A DNA stretch of 32,557 nucleotides, taken from Komagataeibacter nataicola (GTDB lineage Bacteria > Pseudomonadota > Alphaproteobacteria > Acetobacterales > Acetobacteraceae). The position numbers were made by a program, and so were the translations under genes. The stretch spans positions 1 through 32,557 of the forward strand of contig NZ_NIRT01000033.1 in assembly GCF_003207795.1 (NCBI RefSeq). The letters run 5' to 3'. This document shows, piece by piece, positions 8,828 to 16,278 of this stretch (positions within the stretch are counted from its first letter, which is position 1; the number at the start of each line of letters is the position of its first letter). The notes beneath the pieces were generated by a model, which did not search any database, had not been told where the DNA came from, and saw only the letters and a list, made by a program, of their open reading frames with translations.

Positions 8828-9871
8828 ATGACCCAGATGCCCCCCGCCACCATGCAGGCCGTGACCGTGAGCGAACCGGGTGGCCCCGATTCCCTGTGCC
8901 TCTCCACCATGCCCGTGCCCGTGCCCCGCGCAGGCGAGGTGCTGGTGCGGGTGATGGCCGCAGGCATCAACCGCCCCGACATCATGCAGCGCCAGGGCCT
9001 GTATCCGCCGCCGCCGGGTGCCAGCCCCCTGCTGGGGCTGGAGGTAGCGGGCGAGGTCGTGGCGATTGGCGAAGGCGTGCCGCCCGATGCCTTTCCCGCG
9101 CTGGGCGCGCGGGTGTGCGCGCTGGTCAATGGCGGGGGTTACGCGCAGTACTGCACCGTGCCTGCGGGCCAGTGCCTGCCCTGGCCCGCAGGGTTTGACG
9201 CCCCGCACGCCGCAGCCCTGCCCGAGACGTTCTTTACCGTATGGTCCAACCTGTTCATGACGGCGGGGCTGAAGCCCGGTGAAAGCGTGCTGGTGCATGG
9301 CGGCACCAGCGGCATCGGCACTACCGCCATCCAGCTTGTGCATGCCCTGGGCGGCACGGTTTACGCCACTGCCGGCACGGACGAAAAATGCACCCTGTGC
9401 ACCACACTGGGCGCAAAAGCCGCCATCAACTACCGCACCGAGGCGTTCCCCACGCGCATCAAGGAACTGACGGATGGCGAGGGGGTGAATGTCATCCTCG
9501 ACATGATTGGCGGGGCCTATATGGACGGCAACCTCAAATCCCTGGCCGTTGGCGGGCGGCTGGTCATCATCGCGCTCCAGGGGGGGGCCAAGGCCGATGG
9601 CGTGAGCCTTGCGCGCATCATGACGCGCAGGCTGGTGGTGACCGGCAGCACGCTGCGCCCGCGTGATGCGGCCTACAAGGCCGAAATCGCCCGCGAACTC
9701 GAGGCCCATGTCTGGCCGCTGCTGACCCGGCGGGCCATCCGCCCGCTCATCCATGCCACCTTCCCCTTGGCGCGGGTTGCCGACGCCCATAAACTCATGG
9801 AAAACGGAACCCATATGGGCAAGATCATGCTGGACCTGCAACAGCCGCCCCGACAGACGACCGGACGATAG
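8828..9871 (+). CDS. NAD(P)H:quinone oxidoreductase, PIG3-type medium-chain dehydrogenase
   Basis: 347 residues. AAGGACAG stands six bases before the ATG at 8828; the longer frame reaching back to 8576 inside glnA is not used. The N-terminal GroES-like domain contains MQAVTVSEPGGPDSL, AAGINRPDIMQRQGLYPPP and GLEVAGEVVAIG. The Rossmann domain has HGGTSGIGTTAIQLVHALG as NADPH-binding motif, then GAKAAINYRTE and VILDMIGG. It lacks the zinc-ligand pattern of alcohol dehydrogenases, as expected of the quinone oxidoreductase branch. It is 12 bases upstream of an alpha/beta hydrolase and probably cotranscribed with it. Confidence 0.9.
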   Translation: MTQMPPATMQAVTVSEPGGPDSLCLSTMPVPVPRAGEVLVRVMAAGINRPDIMQRQGLYPPPPGASPLLGLEVAGEVVAIGEGVPPDAFPALGARVCALVNGGGYAQYCTVPAGQCLPWPAGFDAPHAAALPETFFTVWSNLFMTAGLKPGESVLVHGGTSGIGTTAIQLVHALGGTVYATAGTDEKCTLCTTLGAKAAINYRTEAFPTRIKELTDGEGVNVILDMIGGAYMDGNLKSLAVGGRLVIIALQGGAKADGVSLARIMTRRLVVTGSTLRPRDAAYKAEIARELEAHVWPLLTRRAIRPLIHATFPLARVADAHKLMENGTHMGKIMLDLQQPPRQTTGR

Positions 9872-9883
9872 GAACACAAGCTG

Positions 9884-10669
9884 GTGCTACTGAACGTCAT
9901 TGAGCGCGGACCCGATGAAACCGGGCCCGACACGGCCGGCAGGCCCCCCATCGTCCTGCTGCACGGGCTGTTCGGGCGGGCGCGCAACCTTGGCTTCTTT
10001 CAGCGCAGGCTCGCACGCACCCGGCGCACGCTCGCCATCGACCTGCGCAACCATGGCGAAAGCCCGCACGGACTGATGGACTACAACACCATGGCGGGCG
10101 ACCTGCTGGAAACGCTGGCCCACCACAACGCACTGCCCGCAACGCTGGTCGGCCACTCCATGGGCGGCAAGGTGGCCATGACCCTGACCCGGCCGGGCAT
10201 GGTCCACAGCCTGCTCGTGGCCGACATTCCGCCCGCGCGCACCGGCCACGGGCAGTTTGCACTGGGCGAGCAGATGCTGCGGGTGCCGTTTCCGCCCTTT
10301 CTCAACCGGGCGGGGGCGGAGCGGCTGCTCCAGCATTACATCCCCAACACCGATGTGCGGGCACTGATGCTGCAGAACATCCGTGTGGGGGAAAACCCCG
10401 GCTGGAGCATCGGCCTGCGCGAGATGGTGGAATCGATGTCCAACGTCGAGAGCTGGCCCTACATCCCCGAAGGCTATACCTATCCCGGCCCCACGCTGTT
10501 CCTGGCGGGCGGGAATTCGCCCTATATCCGTCCCGAACATTATGCCATCATGCGCAGGCTTTTTCCGTGCTACCGGCTTGAACTGATCGAACGGGCAGGG
10601 CACTGGCTGCATGTCGAAAACCCGGAGAGATTCGCCGAACTGCTGGAAAACTTTGTCGAAAGCTACTGA
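9884..10669 (+). CDS. Alpha/beta hydrolase (YbfF/ABHD11-like esterase)
   Basis: 261 residues starting at GTG 9884, only 12 bases after the upstream stop. The oxyanion-hole motif is LLHGLFGRARN (residues 25-35), DLRNHGES lies at 53-60, and the nucleophile elbow is GHSMGGK with Ser92. The catalytic His is in ERAGHWLHVENPE near the C terminus. HGLFG plus DLRNHGxS and a GHWLH end are characteristic of the YbfF/ABHD11 esterase group, which hydrolyses short acyl esters or acyl-CoA; the physiological substrate is unknown. No signal peptide, so cytoplasmic. Confidence 0.88.
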   Translation: MLLNVIERGPDETGPDTAGRPPIVLLHGLFGRARNLGFFQRRLARTRRTLAIDLRNHGESPHGLMDYNTMAGDLLETLAHHNALPATLVGHSMGGKVAMTLTRPGMVHSLLVADIPPARTGHGQFALGEQMLRVPFPPFLNRAGAERLLQHYIPNTDVRALMLQNIRVGENPGWSIGLREMVESMSNVESWPYIPEGYTYPGPTLFLAGGNSPYIRPEHYAIMRRLFPCYRLELIERAGHWLHVENPERFAELLENFVESY

Positions 10670-10696
10670 AGTAGCCCTCCGTTACGCATCCGGTCC

Positions 10697-10728
10697 TTGA
10701 CAGGCCCCCCCCCCGCGTCAGTTATGCT
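10697..10728 (+). promoter_or_regulatory. Promoter-like boxes separated by a C10 tract, upstream of tonB-like gene
   Basis: TTGACA (10697-10702) is a perfect -35 box. After GG comes an unbroken run of ten cytosines (10705-10714), then GCGTCAGT and TATGCT (10723-10728). The spacer is 20 bases, longer than the usual 17, so the promoter as written should be weak. The TonB-like gene starts 69 bases further on. Confidence 0.4.
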
Positions 10729-10796
10729 GGCAACATGCCAGGGCAGGCAGGCAGGCCCCGGCACCAGACCCACACGGCGGAGACCCGCAGCCTTTC

Positions 10797-11960
10797 ATGA
10801 CGGTGACACTCAGTCCCTCCTCCCGGCGGCCAGAGGCCGTGGAGCCCGTACTGATCCCCCGCGACCCGCCACCTGGGGGCGGCCTGCCACGCAATGGCCG
10901 CACGGAACAGTACAACCCGCCCGAGCGCGAAAGGCTGCTGCCCGGCAACCCCGTGCCGCCGCCGCCCGGCTACCGCAAGCTGCGCCCCATGATGTCGGGC
11001 CTGATCCGCCCCGACACGGTGGAAACGCCCGGCCCCGGGCGCGCCATTGCCATATCGGGGCTGCTGCATGCCGCCCTGCTGGCCGCGATCCTGATTGAAT
11101 CCGCCCATCATAGCCAGCATGGCACGCCCGACGCCACGCGCACGGAGCCGCAGGTGGAGATGGTGTTCTCGCCCCCCACCTCCAGCGGGCTGCAGGGCCA
11201 GTCCTCGCCTGACATGGCGGGCGGGCAGAACGCCCACAGGCAGCAGCAGGACAAGGAACCCGAAGCCAGCGCGCAGGAAAAGACCAACACCCCGCAGCAG
11301 AACAGCGAGGATTCGTCCCCCTCCGCCAATGCCCCGACCGATGACACCCCCTCCGCCCCGCCGCTGAGCGAAGCACCCTCCGACCTGTCGGTGCCGCAGT
11401 CGCAGCAGCAGGACAGGTTCAACCCCGCCATGCAGAACTCCGGCCACGGCAGCCGCCCGGCCCAGCAGTCGCACAGCCAGTCCTCGCCCAATGCCTATGC
11501 GGCGCTGCAGCACCCGATGAACTGGTCGCTCTCCGCCTCCCCCCTTCCCCGGCGCAGCAGGCAGGGGCGCGCGGGCGGCACAGGCGGGCCGATCGACCTC
11601 TCGCTGGGGCCGGTAGTGCAGAATGGCAAGATCAATGCCCCCTACTCCACCAATACCCAGATCAAGGGCGTGAGCGACGATTACGGCGAGGAACTTCAAC
11701 GCTGGATCCACAGCCACCTGTACTACCCCATGGAAGCCGTCCAGGCTGGCGAGGAAGGCCCGGCTTCGGTTCATGTGGAAGTCGATCGCGACGGCCGCGT
11801 GACCAAGGTGCGCCTGACCGGGCAATCCGGCTCGTACTACCTTGACGCGGCGGCGACAGGCATATTCCGCAACGCCCAGCTACCCCCCGTGCCGCCCGAC
11901 ATGCAGGGCGATACCTTCCCCATTGACCTGACCATCAACTACATCCTGATCCGCCGCTAA
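10797..11960 (+). CDS. TonB-family energy transducer with long cytoplasmic N-terminal extension
   Basis: 387 residues. A hydrophobic segment at about 83-101 (AIAISGLLHAALLAAILI) carries Ser87-x-x-x-His91, the S-x-x-x-H pattern of TonB transmembrane helices that contact ExbB-ExbD. A Gln/Ser/Pro-rich region of about 150 residues follows, the usual periplasm-spanning part. The C-terminal domain (HLYYPMEAVQAGEEG, VHVEVDRDGRVTKVRL, DAAATGIFRNAQLPPVPP) matches the TonB C-terminal fold that binds TonB boxes of outer-membrane receptors. Unusually, about 82 residues precede the membrane helix and are rich in Pro, Arg and Glu; typical TonB has a short tail there. No exbB, exbD or receptor gene adjoins it. 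A GGAG about 16 bases upstream is the only ribosome binding site hint. Confidence 0.82.
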   Translation: MTVTLSPSSRRPEAVEPVLIPRDPPPGGGLPRNGRTEQYNPPERERLLPGNPVPPPPGYRKLRPMMSGLIRPDTVETPGPGRAIAISGLLHAALLAAILIESAHHSQHGTPDATRTEPQVEMVFSPPTSSGLQGQSSPDMAGGQNAHRQQQDKEPEASAQEKTNTPQQNSEDSSPSANAPTDDTPSAPPLSEAPSDLSVPQSQQQDRFNPAMQNSGHGSRPAQQSHSQSSPNAYAALQHPMNWSLSASPLPRRSRQGRAGGTGGPIDLSLGPVVQNGKINAPYSTNTQIKGVSDDYGEELQRWIHSHLYYPMEAVQAGEEGPASVHVEVDRDGRVTKVRLTGQSGSYYLDAAATGIFRNAQLPPVPPDMQGDTFPIDLTINYILIRR

Positions 11961-11988
11961 GCGCACGGGCACAAGGAGATTCATCGCC

Positions 11989-13443
11989 ATGGACACAGAA
12001 CAGCTCCTGCACCAGGCCGGGCATGACTTCCACGCCTTCGACAATGCCGATGCCGCCGTGGCCCGCATTACCGAGCTTTATGACCATGCCGCCGGGCTGA
12101 TCCGCCACGCCTTCGCCACGCGCGATACATCGGGCCTGGCGGATGCGGTCTATCCCTATCTCGCCTTCACGCCCGCAGCCCCCCTGCCCGCCGATGGGCC
12201 GCGCCCGCCCTTTGACGTGGTGCTCGAGCCCGGATTCTATGGCACCACGCTCACCCGTCCCGCCCTGTTCGGCGCCTACTGGTACGAGCAGATCGCAAGC
12301 CTGCTGCACCATTACCGCACGCCGGTCATGGTGGGACTATCGCGTCAGCCCATCCCGCTCTCCTACGTGATGGAGGAGGCGGTGACCTCGCTGACCGAAT
12401 CCGACCTTGCCTGGATCCAGACGCATTTCGCGCTGCCTGACCTGCACGTGACCGACGATTCGATCGCCAACTGCGAATACATCCCCCGCCCCGACGTGCC
12501 GCGCCCGCTCGCCCTGTTCACCGCCCAGCGCACCGATTACTCGCTGGCGCGGCTGCACCACTACACCGGCACGGCGCCAAGGCATTTCCAGCGTTTCATC
12601 CTGCTGACCAACTACCAGCGCTATGTCGATGCATTTCGTGAATACGGGCATGCGCAGGTGGATGCCGGGTCGGAATATACATCCTTTGTCGAGCCGGGCG
12701 AGATCATCCACACCCGCGAGTCCCCCCACGCGGCCACCCATGCGGGCCAGAGCCTGCCACAGATGCCCGCCTACCACCTGTGCCGCCCCGATGGCGATGG
12801 CATCACACTCATCAACATTGGCGTCGGCCCCGCCAACGCCAAGACCATTACCGACCATCTGGCCGTGCTGCGCCCGCATTGCTGGCTGATGGTGGGGCAT
12901 TGCGCGGGGCTGCGGCGCAGCCAGAAGCTGGGTGACTACGTGCTGGCGCATGGCTACCTGCGCGATGACCATGTGCTCGATGACGACCTGCCGCCCTGGG
13001 TGCCCGTGCCCCCCATTGCCGAGGTGCAGATGGCGCTACAGGACGTGACCGCCCGCGTGACCGGCCTGCATGATGCCGAGGTGAAAACCCGCCTGCGCAC
13101 CGGCACGGTCATGACCACCGACAACCGCAACTGGGAGCTGCGGCTGGGTGCGCTGTTCACGCGCATCAACACATCCCGCGCCATTGCGGTGGACATGGAA
13201 TCGGCCACGATTGCCGCCAACGGCTTCCGCTTCAGGGTGCCTTACGGCACGCTGCTCTGTGTTTCGGACAAGCCGCTGCATGGCGAACTCAAGCTGCGCG
13301 GCATGGCCAATGCCTTCTACCGCGAGCGCGTGCGCCAGCATCTTGTGGTGGGAATCGAGACCATGCAGCAGTTGCGCGCGCAGGGGGTAGACCGGCTGCA
13401 TTCGCGCAAGCTGCGCGGGTTTGACGAGCCTGCCTTCCGCTAA
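11989..13443 (+). CDS. amn: AMP nucleosidase
   Basis: Hydrolyses AMP to adenine and ribose 5-phosphate, a purine salvage and AMP-control step in the cytoplasm. 484 residues, the same length as the E. coli enzyme. AAGGAG lies upstream of the ATG. The N-terminal domain includes EPGFYGTTLTRPALF and GLSRQPIPLSYVMEEA. The C-terminal nucleoside-phosphorylase-like domain has NIGVGPANAKTITDHLAV, MVGHCAGLRRSQKLGDYVLA and AVDMESATIAANGFR (Asp402/Glu404 region), followed by LLCVSDKPLHGELK. It follows the tonB-like gene by 28 bases and may share its transcript, though no functional link is obvious. Its ribose 5-phosphate product feeds the pentose phosphate pathway. Confidence 0.95.
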   Translation: MDTEQLLHQAGHDFHAFDNADAAVARITELYDHAAGLIRHAFATRDTSGLADAVYPYLAFTPAAPLPADGPRPPFDVVLEPGFYGTTLTRPALFGAYWYEQIASLLHHYRTPVMVGLSRQPIPLSYVMEEAVTSLTESDLAWIQTHFALPDLHVTDDSIANCEYIPRPDVPRPLALFTAQRTDYSLARLHHYTGTAPRHFQRFILLTNYQRYVDAFREYGHAQVDAGSEYTSFVEPGEIIHTRESPHAATHAGQSLPQMPAYHLCRPDGDGITLINIGVGPANAKTITDHLAVLRPHCWLMVGHCAGLRRSQKLGDYVLAHGYLRDDHVLDDDLPPWVPVPPIAEVQMALQDVTARVTGLHDAEVKTRLRTGTVMTTDNRNWELRLGALFTRINTSRAIAVDMESATIAANGFRFRVPYGTLLCVSDKPLHGELKLRGMANAFYRERVRQHLVVGIETMQQLRAQGVDRLHSRKLRGFDEPAFR

Positions 13444-13455
13444 ATCATTAAAGTC

Positions 13456-13513
13456 ATAAAAGTTTTTGGATGCCGCCTTTTTCAAAAAGGCCGCGTTCTT
13501 TTGAAGCTTTTAT
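13456..13513 (-). repeat. Dispersed palindromic repeat, copy B (short form)
   Basis: 58 bases, reverse orientation. It begins ATAAAAGTTTTTGG, continues with one intact arm (GCCGCCTTTTTCAAAAAGGCCGC, one mismatch) and ends GAAGCTTTTAT. Half of the second arm and the adjoining outer repeat are missing; the junction on the minus strand reads ATAAAAGCTTC, joining the AAAAG of the outer repeat to the AAAAG of the arm. It sits between the convergent stops of amn (13443) and the phosphoesterase gene (13521). Confidence 0.85.
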
Positions 13514-13520
13514 CCGTTAA

Positions 13521-14336
13521 TCAGAAATCCGGCAGCGTGGGCGCAAGGTGGCCGCCCTGCCGCACCGGCGCCATGCGGCGGGCCAGGCCGGTGGCATCAT
13601 CGGTTTCCACCATCATGCCCGCGATGCTGGCTTCGCCCTCGGCCGGTTGCAGCCGCTCGCCGGGCATCTTGCGCACGAATCGGGCAATGGCCGCATCCTT
13701 GCCCATGCCGATCACGCTGTCATAGTCGCCACACATGCCCGCATCGGTCTGAAAAGCCGTGCCATGGGGGAAGATGCGGTGGTCCGCCGTGGGCGTGTGC
13801 GTGTGCGTGCCAATGACCAGCGACACCCGGCCATCAAGAAAATGGCCCATGGCCCATTTCTCGCTCGTGGCTTCGGCATGCACGTCCACCACAGCGGCAT
13901 GCATGGTAACACCCAGCCGGTGACGCGAGAGGATGTCGGTCACGCTGCGGAAGGGGTCATCCATCGCATCCATGAACTGCCGGCCCATGATGCTGACCAC
14001 CAGCGCCTTGCGGCCATCGACAAGTTCCACCACCACGCTGCCCTGCCCCGGCGTGCCGGGCGGGTAGTTGGCGGGGCGGATGATGCGGGGCTCGCTGCCG
14101 ATATGGCCGATGAGATCGCGCCGGTCCCAGCTATGGTTGCCCAGCGTGATGACATCGGCCCCCGCCTCAAGCAGGTCGCGGCCAATGGCGGGCGAGAGAC
14201 CGAAGCCGTGGCTGGCGTTCTCGCCATTAACCACCACGAGGTCGAGGGCAAGATCGCGCCGCAGGGCGGGCAGGCGGGAAATGACGGCCTCGCGGCCTAC
14301 GCGCCCGACAATATCGCCCAGAAACAGTATTCTCAA
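13521..14336 (-). CDS. YmdB/TIGR00282-family metallophosphoesterase
   Basis: 271 residues, full length for the family. Metal-binding motifs: FLGDIVGRVGR at the N terminus, VVNGENASHGFG (about 35-46), TLGNHSWDRRD (about 65-75), VDVHAEATSEK and VIGTHTHTPTADHRI. Proteins of this family are cytoplasmic metal-dependent 2',3'-cyclic nucleotide phosphodiesterases with effects on RNA turnover and multicellular behaviour in Bacillus; the role in alphaproteobacteria is not settled. It lies 15 bases downstream of fau, and the order zapA, 6S RNA, fau, ymdB-like suggests one transcript. Confidence 0.92.
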   Translation of the reverse strand: MRILFLGDIVGRVGREAVISRLPALRRDLALDLVVVNGENASHGFGLSPAIGRDLLEAGADVITLGNHSWDRRDLIGHIGSEPRIIRPANYPPGTPGQGSVVVELVDGRKALVVSIMGRQFMDAMDDPFRSVTDILSRHRLGVTMHAAVVDVHAEATSEKWAMGHFLDGRVSLVIGTHTHTPTADHRIFPHGTAFQTDAGMCGDYDSVIGMGKDAAIARFVRKMPGERLQPAEGEASIAGMMVETDDATGLARRMAPVRQGGHLAPTLPDF

Positions 14337-14351
14337 GAAAACAGCCTTTAT

Positions 14352-14963
14352 CTACCGCGTCCGCCCGTCACCACGACACCGGATCCATTCACGCTCGGTC
14401 ACGATCGCGGGCAGCGCCACGTCATACCGGCCGGTCGGGATGCACGCCACTTCCTGAAAGGAAAAGCCAAACCCCACGGCCCGCGCCGCAGGCAGGCTGG
14501 CCAGCGTGCGATCATAATAGCCCCCGCCATATCCCAGCCGCATGCCCCGCCTGTCAAATGCCAGCAGCGGCACGCACACCACATCAGGCTGCACGATGGG
14601 CCCTTCGGGGTGGGATGTGCCATAGCGGCCCGCCTGCATGGCGCAGCCCGGCTGCCACAGGCGGAAGGCCAGCTTATGGCCCTTGGGCGTGGTTTCGGGC
14701 AGGGCAATGCACAGGCCATCGGCATGGAGCGCGTGCATAACGGGCTGGAGTTCGCTCTCGCCGGGCAGTGGCCAGACAAGGGCGATGGCCTCCCCCGCCC
14801 CGGCCATGGCGCGCAGGGCGCGGACCATGCGGTGCTGGAGGGATTTCTCGGCCATCTCGCGCCCGGGCGCTGTGGCGAAGGCGGCCCGCCTGCTGGCCAT
14901 GACGCCGCGCAGGGCCTGTTTGGCATGCGCGGTGGACCACGATTCGTTTGCGATGGAAGTCAT
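14352..14963 (-). CDS. fau: 5-formyltetrahydrofolate cyclo-ligase
   Basis: Converts 5-formyl-THF with ATP to 5,10-methenyl-THF. 203 residues. N-terminal KQALRGVMASRRAAF gives the basic substrate/ATP region, and the C-terminal signature LAFDRRGMRLGYGGGYYDRT (about residues 134-153) is diagnostic. The protein is cytoplasmic. It lies directly downstream of a 6S RNA gene, the same ssrS-fau (ygfA) linkage known in many proteobacteria, where the 6S precursor can extend into the cyclo-ligase mRNA. Confidence 0.94.
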   Translation of the reverse strand: MTSIANESWSTAHAKQALRGVMASRRAAFATAPGREMAEKSLQHRMVRALRAMAGAGEAIALVWPLPGESELQPVMHALHADGLCIALPETTPKGHKLAFRLWQPGCAMQAGRYGTSHPEGPIVQPDVVCVPLLAFDRRGMRLGYGGGYYDRTLASLPAARAVGFGFSFQEVACIPTGRYDVALPAIVTEREWIRCRGDGRTR

Positions 14964-14975
14964 GGAAAATGATAC

Positions 14976-15129
14976 GGAGCCGCCATGGCCGTTGGTCGGA
15001 TCAGCCCTCCCGGACCTGCTGACGCAGGTGGGCGCCAGATAACGTGACCACGATCACGACAGTGCCAGCTCCCTAGGAAGTGCTTATCGGCCCAGGGGTT
15101 GAATCATGCCTGACGCACCCGGCAGCCCC
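14976..15129 (-). ncRNA. ssrS: 6S RNA
   Basis: The 177-base gap between zapA and fau is where 6S RNA lies in proteobacteria. On the minus strand, GGGGCTGCC (15129-15121) pairs with GGCGGCTCC (14984-14976) along all nine positions with two G-U pairs, closing a rod of about 154 bases. Inside, the strands flanking the centre (CACTTCCTAGGGAGC on one side, CAGCAGGTCCGGGAGGG on the other) can form the open bubble that mimics an open promoter for sigma-70 RNA polymerase. The top is a stem-loop around TCGTGATCGTGGTCACG. Ends are set by the closing stem and could extend a few bases. Identified by position and fold, not by a covariance-model search. Confidence 0.75.
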
Positions 15130-15140
15130 GCCCTTTCTAT

Positions 15141-15482
15141 TTAGTCCTCTTCCAGTGCGTCCGCAATGTTTTCCGCACGTTCGACAAGGTGAGCAAGCTG
15201 CTCTGCGCGGCGTTCGTTCTCGATGCGCGCCTGTCGGCCCTGCGCAAGCTGGTGGGCGGTGTCCGATGACATCTTTTCCGCCGTCAGGTCATGGATCTCG
15301 TCGGCCATGAGGAGGGCGGCAAGCGCAAGCAGCCGCCCCTCGCCGCTATGGCCGCCGAGTTCGCGGATGCGCTCGATCCGGCGCTCGACTTCCTGCGCCA
15401 TGGCCTGGAGGTGTTTCTCCTGCCCTTCCTTGCACCCCACGGCGTAGGAAAACCCATTGATGCGCACGGTAACCTGGCTCAT
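15141..15482 (-). CDS. zapA: Cell division protein ZapA
   Basis: Z-ring-associated protein that bundles FtsZ. 113 residues: N-terminal beta-rich head (MSQVTVRINGFSYAVGCKEG), then QEKHLQAMAQEVERRIERIR and a long helix with LLALAALLMADEIHDL that dimerises, ending in a coiled-coil-like tail (NERRAEQLAHLVERAENIAD). The zapA-6S RNA-fau order supports the call. It begins three bases after the upstream 88-residue gene, so the two are cotranscribed. Confidence 0.94.
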   Translation of the reverse strand: MSQVTVRINGFSYAVGCKEGQEKHLQAMAQEVERRIERIRELGGHSGEGRLLALAALLMADEIHDLTAEKMSSDTAHQLAQGRQARIENERRAEQLAHLVERAENIADALEED

Positions 15483-15485
15483 GGC

Positions 15486-15752
15486 CTATTCCTCCCCGCT
15501 GGTGGTTTCCCCACCCTCATCAAGCACGTCGCGCACGCGGGCGATGAGCACGTCGATATTGGCGGCAAGCGCCTGCAGATCAACATCGGGCGCCGCAGGC
15601 GGCTGGATGGCGGCCTGCCCGGCGCGGCGGTCAAGGGCGAAGGCAATGCGGTTAAGGGCGAGTTCAAGGCGATCAGCCGGATTCTCTCCAGCCTCCGAGG
15701 GGGAGCGCGTGGCGTCCTGTTCCGGTGGCATGATAATATCAGACACGTTCAT
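15486..15752 (-). CDS. Small acidic hypothetical protein upstream of zapA
   Basis: 88 residues from the ATG at 15752, which has GAGGGAAAGG directly upstream; a longer frame to 15806 lacks such a site. The N terminus is polar (MNVSDIIMPPEQDATRSPSE). Two predicted helices follow (ADRLELALNRIAFALDRR, and VDLQALAANIDVLIARVRDVLDE), giving an amphipathic, possibly coiled-coil protein. Many alphaproteobacteria carry a small coiled-coil protein next to zapA, so a role with ZapA is plausible but unproven. Confidence 0.75.
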   Translation of the reverse strand: MNVSDIIMPPEQDATRSPSEAGENPADRLELALNRIAFALDRRAGQAAIQPPAAPDVDLQALAANIDVLIARVRDVLDEGGETTSGEE

Positions 15753-15808
15753 CCTTTCCCTCGTTCCTCCCCTTGAACTGATCGCGCGGTGCGGTTTCAA
15801 CGTCAAGC

Positions 15809-16219
15809 ATGATCGACAAACATGACCATTATATGCCGCCTGTCACGGTTTCGGGCGCGGGGGAACTGGCGCTGGTCACCGCCACGGCGGCATCGTTACG
15901 CATAAACTGCGCCGTGGTTTCCCCGCCCGGTGCCGGGTGTTTCATGGGCGTGCCGTGGTGGGCGGCGCTGGTGGCGGGCTGCCCGCTGCCCGCCTGGCTG
16001 GACTGCGGGCAGGCGGCGGGCCATGCGGCAGCAGCCCTGCGCGCAGGATTGAGCGGTGTCATTGTCAGCGCCACCGCGCCGCAGCACCATGCACTCGTAT
16101 CACTGGCTCGCATGACGGGCGGCCACGTGCTGCGCCAGCGCCCGCACGCGCTGGAACTGCCGGCAAAGGGTGCGAGGGATGCGCTGGAAAGATACCTGCG
16201 TGCCTCCCACATACCATGA
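15809..16219 (+). CDS. Hypothetical protein, 136 aa, upstream of fba
   Basis: I do not recognise a family. The sequence alternates hydrophobic strands and helices (GELALVTATAASLRINCAVV, WWAALVAGCPLPAWLDCG, GLSGVIVSATAPQHHALVSL), which suggests a small alpha/beta fold without signal peptide. The first Met (MIDKHDHYMPP) is taken; Met9 is an alternative. It is divergent from the zapA-upstream gene by 56 bases and ends 59 bases before fba. The opposite-strand reading frames here lack ribosome binding sites, so this is the most likely coding frame. Confidence 0.6.
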   Translation: MIDKHDHYMPPVTVSGAGELALVTATAASLRINCAVVSPPGAGCFMGVPWWAALVAGCPLPAWLDCGQAAGHAAAALRAGLSGVIVSATAPQHHALVSLARMTGGHVLRQRPHALELPAKGARDALERYLRASHIP

Positions 16220-16278
16220 CAGAACCGTCCGGGCAGGCGCAGGATGCAAGGACACCCATATTGCAAGGGGAACAACAA

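Noticed and set aside
9570-9577. G8 tract inside the quinone oxidoreductase gene as a contingency locus
   Set aside because: The run is part of CAG GGG GGG GCC codons in a conserved glycine loop and can be explained by codon bias; no surface role is expected for this cytoplasmic enzyme.
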